The position numbers were made by a program, and so were the translations under genes. This document shows, piece by piece, positions 51,910 to 59,329 of a DNA stretch of 64,000 bases. The DNA lies in contig NZ_QNVT01000007.1 of the NCBI RefSeq assembly GCF_003385515.1, positions 124,001 through 188,000 of the forward strand, written 5' to 3'. Position 1 is the stretch's first letter. Every line of letters begins with the position of its first letter. Below the pieces are notes generated by a model, which saw only the letters and a list, made by a program, of their open reading frames with translations, was not told the DNA's origin and searched no databases. The DNA is from Chryseobacterium pennae. Lineage in GTDB: Bacteria > Bacteroidota > Bacteroidia > Flavobacteriales > Weeksellaceae.

Positions 51910-53136
51910 ATGAAGAAGCTAGAAAAATCAACATTAATAGGAAATAAAACAGTACAGATCAGCGGTTCGAAAAGTATTTCGAATCGTTTATTGATTCTGG
52001 AAAGTCTGTTTAGTAATATAAAAATCGGGAATTTATCTAATTCTCAGGATACTCAATTGCTGAAAAAGGCATTGTCTGAAGTTACGGATGTAGTAGATAT
52101 TCACCATGCAGGAACAGCGATGCGTTTCCTTACATCCTACTACTCTATTCAGGAGGGAAAAACTACAATACTTACCGGCTCCGGAAGAATGAAGGAAAGG
52201 CCTATCAAAAATCTGGTAAGTGCCCTGAAAGATCTTGGTGCTGAGATCGAATATATGGAAAACGAAGGGTTTCCCCCTTTAAAAATCACAGGAAAAAAGA
52301 TTACACAGACTTCTGTAAATGTCCCTGCTAATATTTCCAGCCAGTTTATTACTTCTCTGCTTCTTATTGCAGGAAAACTTGAAAACGGACTGGAAATTCG
52401 TCTTGTGGGAGAAGTGACTTCAAGATCTTATATTGAAATGACCCTTGATATTCTGACAAGATTTGGAATTAAAAACAGCTTTGAAGGAAATACCATTAAA
52501 GTAGAACCTTTCACTCAAAATAATGACGCTTCCACCAAAAGCTACGAAGTGGAAAGTGACTGGAGCTCTGCATCCTACTTCTACTCGATCTGTGCGTTGG
52601 GAAGAGAAACCATTCATCTGAAAAGTTTCTACAAAGAATCTACCCAAGGAGATTCAGCTATTGCAAAAATTTATGAGAATTTCTTCGGGATTACAACAAC
52701 CTATTCTGAAGCTGAACATCAACTTACGCTGGAACCTCAGCCTGATTTTTCTTTCCCTGAAAAAATTATCCTCGACATGAACAACTGTCCGGATATTGCA
52801 CAAACACTTTGTGTAACGGCTGCTGCATTGAAAATTCCTTTTGAAATTTCAGGATTGGGGACATTAAGAGTAAAAGAAACAGACAGGCTTCAGGCTTTAT
52901 ATAATGAACTGAAGAAGCTGGGTACAGAAACAGAAATTACAGATTTAACCATTGAATCGGTAAGTTTTGGAGAACCTGAAAAATCTATTTCAATCAAAAC
53001 ATACCAAGATCACAGAATGGCCATGAGCTTTGCCCCTTACTGCCTGATCGGGGAACTTACTATTGAAGATGAAAATGTTGTGGAAAAATCTTACCCGATG
53101 TTCTGGGAAGACCTTTCAAGCATTATGTCAAATTAA
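51910..53136 (+). CDS. aroA: 3-phosphoshikimate 1-carboxyvinyltransferase (EPSP synthase)
   Basis: Joins PEP and shikimate-3-phosphate in the shikimate pathway. The frame opens at a TTG (51871) but the ATG at 51910 (MKKLEKSTLIGNKTVQISGS) gives the normal family start and 408 residues. Motifs: GSKSISNR, HHAGTAMRFLTSYYS, LTGSGRMKERPIKNLV, NISSQFITSLLLIAG, DWSSASYFYSICALG, LRVKETDRLQALYNEL and YQDHRMAMSFAP. It is separated from the MazG-like gene by about 70 bases that read as spacer. Identity is secure. Confidence 0.96.
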   Translation: MKKLEKSTLIGNKTVQISGSKSISNRLLILESLFSNIKIGNLSNSQDTQLLKKALSEVTDVVDIHHAGTAMRFLTSYYSIQEGKTTILTGSGRMKERPIKNLVSALKDLGAEIEYMENEGFPPLKITGKKITQTSVNVPANISSQFITSLLLIAGKLENGLEIRLVGEVTSRSYIEMTLDILTRFGIKNSFEGNTIKVEPFTQNNDASTKSYEVESDWSSASYFYSICALGRETIHLKSFYKESTQGDSAIAKIYENFFGITTTYSEAEHQLTLEPQPDFSFPEKIILDMNNCPDIAQTLCVTAAALKIPFEISGLGTLRVKETDRLQALYNELKKLGTETEITDLTIESVSFGEPEKSISIKTYQDHRMAMSFAPYCLIGELTIEDENVVEKSYPMFWEDLSSIMSN

Positions 53137-53139
53137 TTT

Positions 53140-53205
53140 GAAAATCTGAAAATGTGGTAGTTTGAGAATGAATCATTGAGTATTCTCAAATTACTGCATC
53201 CATTA
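53140..53205. repeat. Degenerate TTTGAAAAT/TTTGAGAATG spacer element
   Basis: AATTTGAAAATCTGAAAATG, then GTTTGAGAATGAATCATTG and a partly inverted TATTCTCAAATTACTG. The tract looks like a low-complexity intergenic repeat; a similar word (TTTCAAATTCTCAAACC) occurs at about 22397-22413. Confidence 0.35.
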
Positions 53206-53221
53206 AAAACCACACCCAATC

Positions 53222-53710
53222 ATGAAAAAATATCTGATCTTATTTGCCCTGACGCTTCCGTTATCAATATGGGCACAGTACCTTCTTCCCAATGAAGAAA
53301 TCATCTATTCTTTTGAAACAAAAAACGGAAAGAAAATGACATTGGTAAAAGATAAAAAAGATGAATACATTCAATATCGTTTCGGAAATAAGACTAAAGT
53401 AGAAATGGAGTTTCCTGCAGCAAGAACTAAAGATAGCTGGAAACAGTTTAGCTACAGATCTTATCACAGAGGCGGAGGGAAGCAAAATGCAGGAATGGAT
53501 CTGAGTTACTTGTCATTCACTAATAATAACTATCAGTATCAGGTATACAATTCTTATTATGCGGAAGATGCATCCCATTCCACAGGAGTTACTGTAACAG
53601 ATAACAAAGGGAAAGAAACCGATATTCCGGGGATATACAAATCGATAAAGGGCAATCTAAACAGTTTGGACGAATCCACATTGATTGTAAAAGAGAATAC
53701 AGGATTATAA
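53222..53710 (+). CDS. Small secreted protein, unknown function
   Basis: 162 residues. Signal peptide MKKYLILFALTLPLSIWAQ. The mature part is beta-rich and aromatic (KKDEYIQYRFGNKTKVEMEF, SYLSFTNNNYQYQVYNSYYA), with no cysteine and no motif I recognise. It begins 85 bases after aroA and 18 bases before the next secreted-protein gene, with which it is probably co-transcribed. Confidence 0.7.
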   Translation: MKKYLILFALTLPLSIWAQYLLPNEEIIYSFETKNGKKMTLVKDKKDEYIQYRFGNKTKVEMEFPAARTKDSWKQFSYRSYHRGGGKQNAGMDLSYLSFTNNNYQYQVYNSYYAEDASHSTGVTVTDNKGKETDIPGIYKSIKGNLNSLDESTLIVKENTGL

Positions 53711-53728
53711 TTCCTGAATATTTTTCCT

Positions 53729-54394
53729 ATGAAAAAGTTATTTTCTTGTATTGCCATTATACTTGCAACTCTGTCTTTTGCTCAAAACCTGAAAAATTTT
53801 TCTGTCCCAAAAGGTTATAAAAAAGTGAAGGAGATCAAAGGAGATCTGGATAAGGATGGCAAGAATGAAACTGTTCTTGTATTCGATACTGATAAACCAA
53901 TATCTGCCGAAGAAAAAGATTATAAAAGAGTTTTCTATATTCTGAAAAATGATCAGGGAAATCTTAAGATCTGGAAAGAAAATTCTACTCTGCTTTATTC
54001 AAGTAGGATGGGCTTTTATCCTGATGGTAATATTCTTGACATTCAGATTAAAAACAACTGCCTGATTGTCGAACAGCATTTCTCCAGCAATTCAAGACAT
54101 ACCCTGACTAATAAACATACTTTCAGATTCCAGAACGGAGATTTTTATCTCATAGGTTCCTATGATAATTTTGCAGATAACTGTGAGTTTGATTTTACCA
54201 ATGAAATCAATTTTTCTACAGGAAAAGTCATTGTGGACAGAGAGTATTCGTCATGTGATGATGAGACCAAAGTACCAGAAAGCTTCAACAAGGAATTTAA
54301 TTATAAGCTTAAGACCCTTATTAAAATGGATGATTTCAAAATGGGTGAACACAAGTTCAAAATTCCGGGATTGAAGGAAGATTTTGTATTTTAA
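53729..54394 (+). CDS. Secreted protein with one FG-GAP/calcium-loop-like motif
   Basis: 221 residues. Signal peptide MKKLFSCIAIILATLSFAQ. Early in the mature chain is DLDKDGKNETVLVF, a DxDxDGxxE loop typical of FG-GAP/VCBS beta-propeller blades or EF-hand-like calcium sites; only one copy is present. The remainder has KIWKENSTLLYSSRMGFYPD, IDIQIKNNCLIVEQHF-type strands (as DIQIKNNCLIVEQHF) and three cysteines. Similar stand-alone proteins occur in Chryseobacterium. Function unknown. Confidence 0.7.
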   Translation: MKKLFSCIAIILATLSFAQNLKNFSVPKGYKKVKEIKGDLDKDGKNETVLVFDTDKPISAEEKDYKRVFYILKNDQGNLKIWKENSTLLYSSRMGFYPDGNILDIQIKNNCLIVEQHFSSNSRHTLTNKHTFRFQNGDFYLIGSYDNFADNCEFDFTNEINFSTGKVIVDREYSSCDDETKVPESFNKEFNYKLKTLIKMDDFKMGEHKFKIPGLKEDFVF

Positions 54395-54632
54395 GATGGA
54401 ACCAGCATGCTTGAAGATGGAGGTTATCTATCCTGGAAAAGCTATAGCCGACTTTTGATCTGCTATTTCAGTATATAAAAAAGAAAATACCTCATCCTCG
54501 ACTCAAAGTACTTCCCTCTTCCAACTCCCAGCCTCCTACCTTCCATACAACAATTTAATCATCTTTTAAAGTTAAATTAACTCCTACCTGCTTGACATAT
54601 TCTTAATTTTAACTCCAATTAAAATGTAAACT
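54395..54632. other. Gene-free spacer with low-complexity tract
   Basis: 238 bases with no usable frame. It contains CTTCCCTCTTCCAACTCCCA and neighbouring pyrimidine-rich words at about 54507-54545, similar in style to the purine-rich tract at 49495-49560 on the other strand. Confidence 0.45.
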
Positions 54633-55628
54633 ATGTTCAAGCACCACATGAAATATGTAAAAATTTTTACCTTTAGCATTGCCACTGCAACAGTTTTCTT
54701 TTCCTGTTCAGAAGGAGTAGTAGAAAGGGATTCCAATGAAACAGGTCTTAATCCTCTCAACAAATCGAGTTATAAAATGGCTCTGGTTCCTGTAGAAATG
54801 AACAGCTGGATGGCTGGATTGCAGGATAATATTTCAATTTCAAAAATTTCCATTCCCGGCACCCATGATTCCGGAGCGCGTATAGATGCCCCCGTAGTAA
54901 CAGGTACAGCAAAGACACAAAACCTCAGTATTGCTGAACAGCTGAATGCAGGAGTTCGATTCCTGGATATCCGTTGCAGACATATTGATAATTCATTTAC
55001 GATCCATCATGGCGCTATTTACCAGAATTTAAATTTTGATGATGTTCTTAATGCTTGTTATGCTTTCCTGGCAAGCCATCCATCAGAAACCATTATCATG
55101 TCTGTAAAAGAAGAACATGATGCCTCCAATACCACAAGAAGTTTTGAGAGCACTTTTGATTCATACATTCAGAAAAATCCTTCAAAATGGGATCTTGGAA
55201 CAACTATTCCTACTCTTGGAGAAGTAAGAGGAAAGATTAAATTACTCAGACGGTTTTCATCCGGAACATCTAAAGGAATCAATGCTACTTCATGGGCAGA
55301 TAATACCACTTTTGAAATCAATAATCCCGGGGCTCAGCTTAAGGTTCAGGATTATTATAAGGTGTCCAATAATGATGATAAATGGAACGGAATTTCCAAT
55401 CTTTTCAATGAAGCCAAAAGCAGCAGCAGTAACAGACTATTCATCAATTTCACCAGTGGTTATAAGCCCGGAATCTTCGGAATCCCAAGTATTCCTACGG
55501 TTTCCAATGCGATTAATCCTAAACTTAACACATTCTTCCAAAGCAATACAAAAGGTTCTTATGGAATCATGCCTGTTGATTTTGTAAACACTGAACTGGC
55601 TGAACTGATTGTAAAAACTAATTTTTAG
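54633..55628 (+). CDS. PI-PLC-like phosphodiesterase lipoprotein
   Basis: 331 residues. The start MFKHHMKYVKIFTFSIATAT leads to a lipobox FFSC (Cys25); the second Met at 54648 is also possible. The domain fits bacterial phosphatidylinositol-specific phospholipase C: SIPGTHDSGAR with catalytic His78 and Asp79, GVRFLDIRCRHI with Arg114, FTIHHGAIYQNLNF with His126, and HPSETIIMSVKEEHD. It cleaves a phosphodiester next to inositol in known relatives; the substrate here is not certain. It lies convergent with a GDPD-like/alkaline phosphatase fusion and a SusCD pair, suggesting joint use of phosphodiesters. Terminator follows. Confidence 0.9.
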   Translation: MFKHHMKYVKIFTFSIATATVFFSCSEGVVERDSNETGLNPLNKSSYKMALVPVEMNSWMAGLQDNISISKISIPGTHDSGARIDAPVVTGTAKTQNLSIAEQLNAGVRFLDIRCRHIDNSFTIHHGAIYQNLNFDDVLNACYAFLASHPSETIIMSVKEEHDASNTTRSFESTFDSYIQKNPSKWDLGTTIPTLGEVRGKIKLLRRFSSGTSKGINATSWADNTTFEINNPGAQLKVQDYYKVSNNDDKWNGISNLFNEAKSSSSNRLFINFTSGYKPGIFGIPSIPTVSNAINPKLNTFFQSNTKGSYGIMPVDFVNTELAELIVKTNF

Positions 55629-55653
55629 TGTAATTAAATATAAATTGTAGTCG

Positions 55654-55687
55654 TGAAGCTGCCTCCAATAAGAGGCAGCTTTTTTAT
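55654..55687 (+). terminator. Terminator after the PI-PLC gene
   Basis: A 10-bp stem AAGCTGCCTC/GAGGCAGCTT, loop CAATAA, then T run. Confidence 0.9.
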
Positions 55688-55756
55688 ACTTGCAGCTTGA
55701 GAAGATTACAAGGATTTTTATTTTATGGGTATTCAATGAAGCAACATTTACAACAA

Positions 55757-55797
55757 ATAAAAAAATGCAGTCTTTAGCTGTTAAAGACTACATTTCT
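55757..55797 (-). terminator. Terminator of the alkaline phosphatase fusion gene
   Basis: Stem AAATGCAGTCTTTA/TAAAGACTACATTT with one mismatch, about 30 bases past the stop on the minus strand. Confidence 0.75.
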
Positions 55798-55825
55798 ATT
55801 AAAAGTATACATTGAATAAGTTCAG

Positions 55826-57652
55826 TTATTTTTCAATTCCGTATGCGGCCATGATCTTGTTGAAAATTTCTGTATTTTCAATCAGTCCTGTAAACTCTTT
55901 GGAATTCGGACCATAGGCAAAAACACTTGAAGGAATAGAGGTATGGTCGTTGGTACTGAAGTTTCCGAATATCCAACCCTCTTTCAGGCTTCCGTCCAGA
56001 AGGGTTAGGCCACCGGTTTCATGATCTCCTACCACAATGACCAATGTTTCTTTATTTTCATCTGCAAACTTCATAGCTTTTCCTACCACATGGTCAAAAT
56101 CCAGCAATTCGGTGACAAGCTGTTCTATATTATTGCTGTGTCCGCCGCCATCAGTTTGGGAAGCTTCCACCATCATAAAGAATCCTTTTTTATTATTCTT
56201 CAGATCATTTAAGGTAAGATCAAAAGCCTCAGCCAGCCAGTTTCCTCTTCCGTTGGTGATTCTTTGTGAAGCAAGAGGATCAATAATAAGGGTTTTGTTA
56301 TTTATTTTTTCGACCGATTTAAGGTTATGATACAGGTCTACTTTTGCCTCTTTAAGTTTCTGTTCCGTTTCCTGTGTCAATCCGCTCGTAGGGCCTCCAA
56401 TCAGAATTTTGGTTTTTGAGGTAGCAAAGTCTTTCAGAATAGATTCTGAACTGTTTCTGTTATCAGAATGGGCATAGAAATCTGCCGGAGTTGCATCGGT
56501 TACATCCCCTGTAGAGATCAATCCGGATACAAGTCCTTTAGAAGCAATAATATCAGGAATCTGAGCCAGCGCTTTTCCCATAGTATCAACCCCAACAAAT
56601 GTATTTTTAGTCTTTACGCCTGTAGCAAATGCTGTAGATCCCGGTGCAGAATCGGTAACGTAGGCATTGGATGAATTGGTTTTAGACAAACCTGTAGCTT
56701 TCATATGAAAAACATTCAGTTTTCCTTTATTGGCAGTAAACGCAGCATAATATTGTGGTAAGGAAGTTCCGTCCGGAATCAAAAGGATTACATTTTTCAC
56801 CTTTTTACTGATTCCGTCTGTTTTATTAGTGGGTGTATAAGTTGCATATTCCTTCGTGTTTTTATAATAATTCTTCGGAATGCTGTTCATAAATTTTTTA
56901 AGATCCGGAATATGATCGGTATTGATATAATCTACTCCCATATCCATCAGATTCACCCAGGCATTAGGGAAATCCGGAGCGCCATAGAACCGCATCGGCT
57001 TTTGCTGGGTATGTGCTTTGTCTACAGCTTTTCTGATCTTTTCCGTTTCTTCATCCCTCGGAATTCCTTTTCCATTCCATTTTACAAGACCGGGTAGATC
57101 TGCACTGAACATGCCGATTCTATTTAATTGGTCACCAGAATATGCTTTATCCAGATCACCATCAAAATAAAGATAATTTGGATAATTTTTAAAATCACCT
57201 GGCTGAGGTCTCCCCCCTGTGATCACTATTTTCACTCCGGAATTTCCAGTAATTTCCGGATATTTTTTCAATGTATTAACCAATGCAGCCAGAGTCGTTT
57301 TATAATCCTGTTTAATATCGATCAGCAATTGTAATTTTTTATTCGCATCCGGATAAATGGTCCCTTTATTTAGTTTGATCTGTTTTGAAATATTATCCAG
57401 ATATAAATTTTCCAGCGTTCTGTCTGCAGAAAGCTCTTTTTCTATATGTGCTACCCAAAGCTTTCCTTTTACCAGGAAAACATCTGCCTCTATAGAACCG
57501 AAATTGGCATAATATGCCTGCCAAAAAGGGATTTCCTGCATATAATCATTGTGAGAATGAGCATTCCCAACATTATAATTCAAATAATTCTGTGCCTGAT
57601 TTTCAGAGAAAACTGCCAGGGCCAGCAAACCCAATATTTTTGATAATTTCAT
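55826..57652 (-). CDS. Fusion of a GDPD/PI-PLC-like phosphodiesterase and an alkaline phosphatase
   Basis: Exported two-domain enzyme, 608 residues. Signal peptide MKLSKILGLLALAVFSENQA. Domain 1 (about 25-260) resembles the Aim6-like branch of the GDPD/PI-PLC superfamily: NVGNAHSHNDYMQEIPFWQA, IEADVFLVKGKLWVAHIEKE and MDMGVDYINTDHIPDL. Domain 2 (about 285-608) is a PhoA-type alkaline phosphatase: ILLIPDGTSLPQYYA (metal D294), YVTDSAPGSTAFATGVKTKN (nucleophile S335), DVTDATPADFYAHSDNR, and GDHETGGLT near the C-terminus. In one chain a phosphodiester could be opened and the resulting monoester stripped to phosphate. It is next to SusCD and convergent with the PI-PLC gene. No Pho-box can be called by eye. 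Confidence 0.9.
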   Translation of the reverse strand: MKLSKILGLLALAVFSENQAQNYLNYNVGNAHSHNDYMQEIPFWQAYYANFGSIEADVFLVKGKLWVAHIEKELSADRTLENLYLDNISKQIKLNKGTIYPDANKKLQLLIDIKQDYKTTLAALVNTLKKYPEITGNSGVKIVITGGRPQPGDFKNYPNYLYFDGDLDKAYSGDQLNRIGMFSADLPGLVKWNGKGIPRDEETEKIRKAVDKAHTQQKPMRFYGAPDFPNAWVNLMDMGVDYINTDHIPDLKKFMNSIPKNYYKNTKEYATYTPTNKTDGISKKVKNVILLIPDGTSLPQYYAAFTANKGKLNVFHMKATGLSKTNSSNAYVTDSAPGSTAFATGVKTKNTFVGVDTMGKALAQIPDIIASKGLVSGLISTGDVTDATPADFYAHSDNRNSSESILKDFATSKTKILIGGPTSGLTQETEQKLKEAKVDLYHNLKSVEKINNKTLIIDPLASQRITNGRGNWLAEAFDLTLNDLKNNKKGFFMMVEASQTDGGGHSNNIEQLVTELLDFDHVVGKAMKFADENKETLVIVVGDHETGGLTLLDGSLKEGWIFGNFSTNDHTSIPSSVFAYGPNSKEFTGLIENTEIFNKIMAAYGIEK

Positions 57653-57730
57653 TCGTAAATTTTTATGGTTTTTGTAGGTTAAAATAGAATATCACTCATA
57701 TCATTAACATCGTTATTCTATATTTCCTTT

Positions 57731-57776
57731 TAAAACACGATATCATCACAGAGTTCCTGCAATGATATCGTGACTG
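57731..57776 (-). terminator. Terminator of the SusCD operon
   Basis: A perfect 11-bp stem CACGATATCAT/ATGATATCGTG with a 15-base loop and a T-rich run on the minus strand, between the susD stop and the alkaline phosphatase start. Confidence 0.75.
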
Positions 57777-57794
57777 ATATATAAGATTAAAATT

Positions 57795-59303
57795 TTACCA
57801 ACCTTCATTTTGTTTAATAATACCATGGCTGTTGACAATCTCAACCTGTGGTACCGCCCAAACATTATGAACCGCCGGGTTGAAGTTTCTGGCTGCCCAT
57901 GCTTCTTTTCCGTCCATACCATGAAGTGGTTTAGCATAGGTTGCCTGCGCATCTCCCCAACGCACAAGGTCTCTGTGCCTGTCTGCCCATTCACCAGCAA
58001 GCTCGCAACGTCTTTCGTGTTTCAGATCAGCCATAGTACAGCCACTTTTTGAGATAAGACCAGCACGTTTTCTGATCATATTGATTTCCTGATCTGCAGG
58101 TTTATTTTGCATCAGTAATGCTTCTGCTTTAATAAGGATTACCTCAGCATAACGCATAATGGGAACAGAAAGATCTGTACAAGGATAATCTCCGTTGGCA
58201 TTTACGTGTCCATCTTTAAATGGATATTTGAAAGCATCCATATATTTATTGAACTGGCATTTTGTAAGGGAGTTTGAGCTGGCATATGTTCTTACTGCCC
58301 CATCAAAAGTAAACTGATCTCCTTCTTTAAGGATGGTTACACTTCTTCTAAGATCCCCTGTTTCATATTCATCATACAGTTCTTTTGTGGGCTGGAAGTA
58401 TCCCCAGCCGTTATATTTTCCCCAACCTTTGTTTTCTAACATTACTCCCGGAAGGATACTTCCTACTCCATTAAATTTAGTAGTACTTGGTACTGACCAG
58501 ATATATTCTGAACTGTAATTATTTTCAGCTTTAAAAACATCTCCAAAATTATTCAGTAAATTTCTGTTTCCTTTGGTCATTACTTCATTTGCCCAATATT
58601 CTGCATTCTTCCAATCTTTCATAAACAGATATACTTTAGCCAACAATGCCCAAGCTGCTGCTTTATGGGGTCTTCCATAATCTTTAGCTGGAAGTTCTTC
58701 CTGGCTAGGCAATATTTCTGCTGCTTTTTTCAAGTCATTTACAATGTAATTGTAGTTTTCCATTACATTGGCAGCTCTTGGAATTGGATTAGGATCCGGC
58801 TCTTTTGTACGGTCTATGATAGGAATACCTGCTTTTTCATTTCCATAACTGTAGGCAAGTTCAAAATACATTCTACTGCTCATAAACAATGCTTCTCCCA
58901 AATATTTGTTTTTCACAGCCTGTGAAGCCTGAATATTATTCACATTACGGATCACACGGTTAGCAACCCCTATCACTGTATATCTTTTATTCCATTGAGT
59001 CTCCAGATCTCCTGCTGCGATATAGTTGCTGCTAAAATTCTTCACATTATCTGCCTCACTCTTCGATCTTCCTGTTACCATATCGTCACTGGCATTGATA
59101 AACCAGAAAAAACCTCTTCCATAGAATTCACTGTCAGAAAGCGGTTTATACATGGCATTGGCTCCTGTAATAAGGTCATTTTCACTTTTCCAGAAGTTAG
59201 CTTCTGTTGGAGTACCTTCCGGCTCAATGTTCAGTTCATTGGTACATGACAATACTGATGCTGACAGCCCTGTTATTAAAATGATTGTATTGAAAATCTT
59301 CAT
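57795..59303 (-). CDS. SusD/RagB family outer-membrane lipoprotein
   Basis: Surface substrate-binding partner of a SusC transporter, 502 residues. The start MKIFNTIILITGLSASVLSC has lipobox VLSC, then TNELNIEPEGTPTEANFWKS, a classic SusD opening. TPR-like helices include GEALFMSSRMYFELAYSYGN and AAAWALLAKVYLFMKDWKNAE; the end KPLHGMDGKEAWAARNF... and VWAVPQVEIVNSHGIIKQNEGW fits the family. It starts 26 bases after the susC stop. The nutrient is not set by sequence; neighbouring phosphodiesterase and phosphatase genes suggest a phosphate-containing substrate. Confidence 0.94.
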   Translation of the reverse strand: MKIFNTIILITGLSASVLSCTNELNIEPEGTPTEANFWKSENDLITGANAMYKPLSDSEFYGRGFFWFINASDDMVTGRSKSEADNVKNFSSNYIAAGDLETQWNKRYTVIGVANRVIRNVNNIQASQAVKNKYLGEALFMSSRMYFELAYSYGNEKAGIPIIDRTKEPDPNPIPRAANVMENYNYIVNDLKKAAEILPSQEELPAKDYGRPHKAAAWALLAKVYLFMKDWKNAEYWANEVMTKGNRNLLNNFGDVFKAENNYSSEYIWSVPSTTKFNGVGSILPGVMLENKGWGKYNGWGYFQPTKELYDEYETGDLRRSVTILKEGDQFTFDGAVRTYASSNSLTKCQFNKYMDAFKYPFKDGHVNANGDYPCTDLSVPIMRYAEVILIKAEALLMQNKPADQEINMIRKRAGLISKSGCTMADLKHERRCELAGEWADRHRDLVRWGDAQATYAKPLHGMDGKEAWAARNFNPAVHNVWAVPQVEIVNSHGIIKQNEGW

Positions 59304-59329
59304 TTTTTTACTTTTAAATTTGTTTTAGA

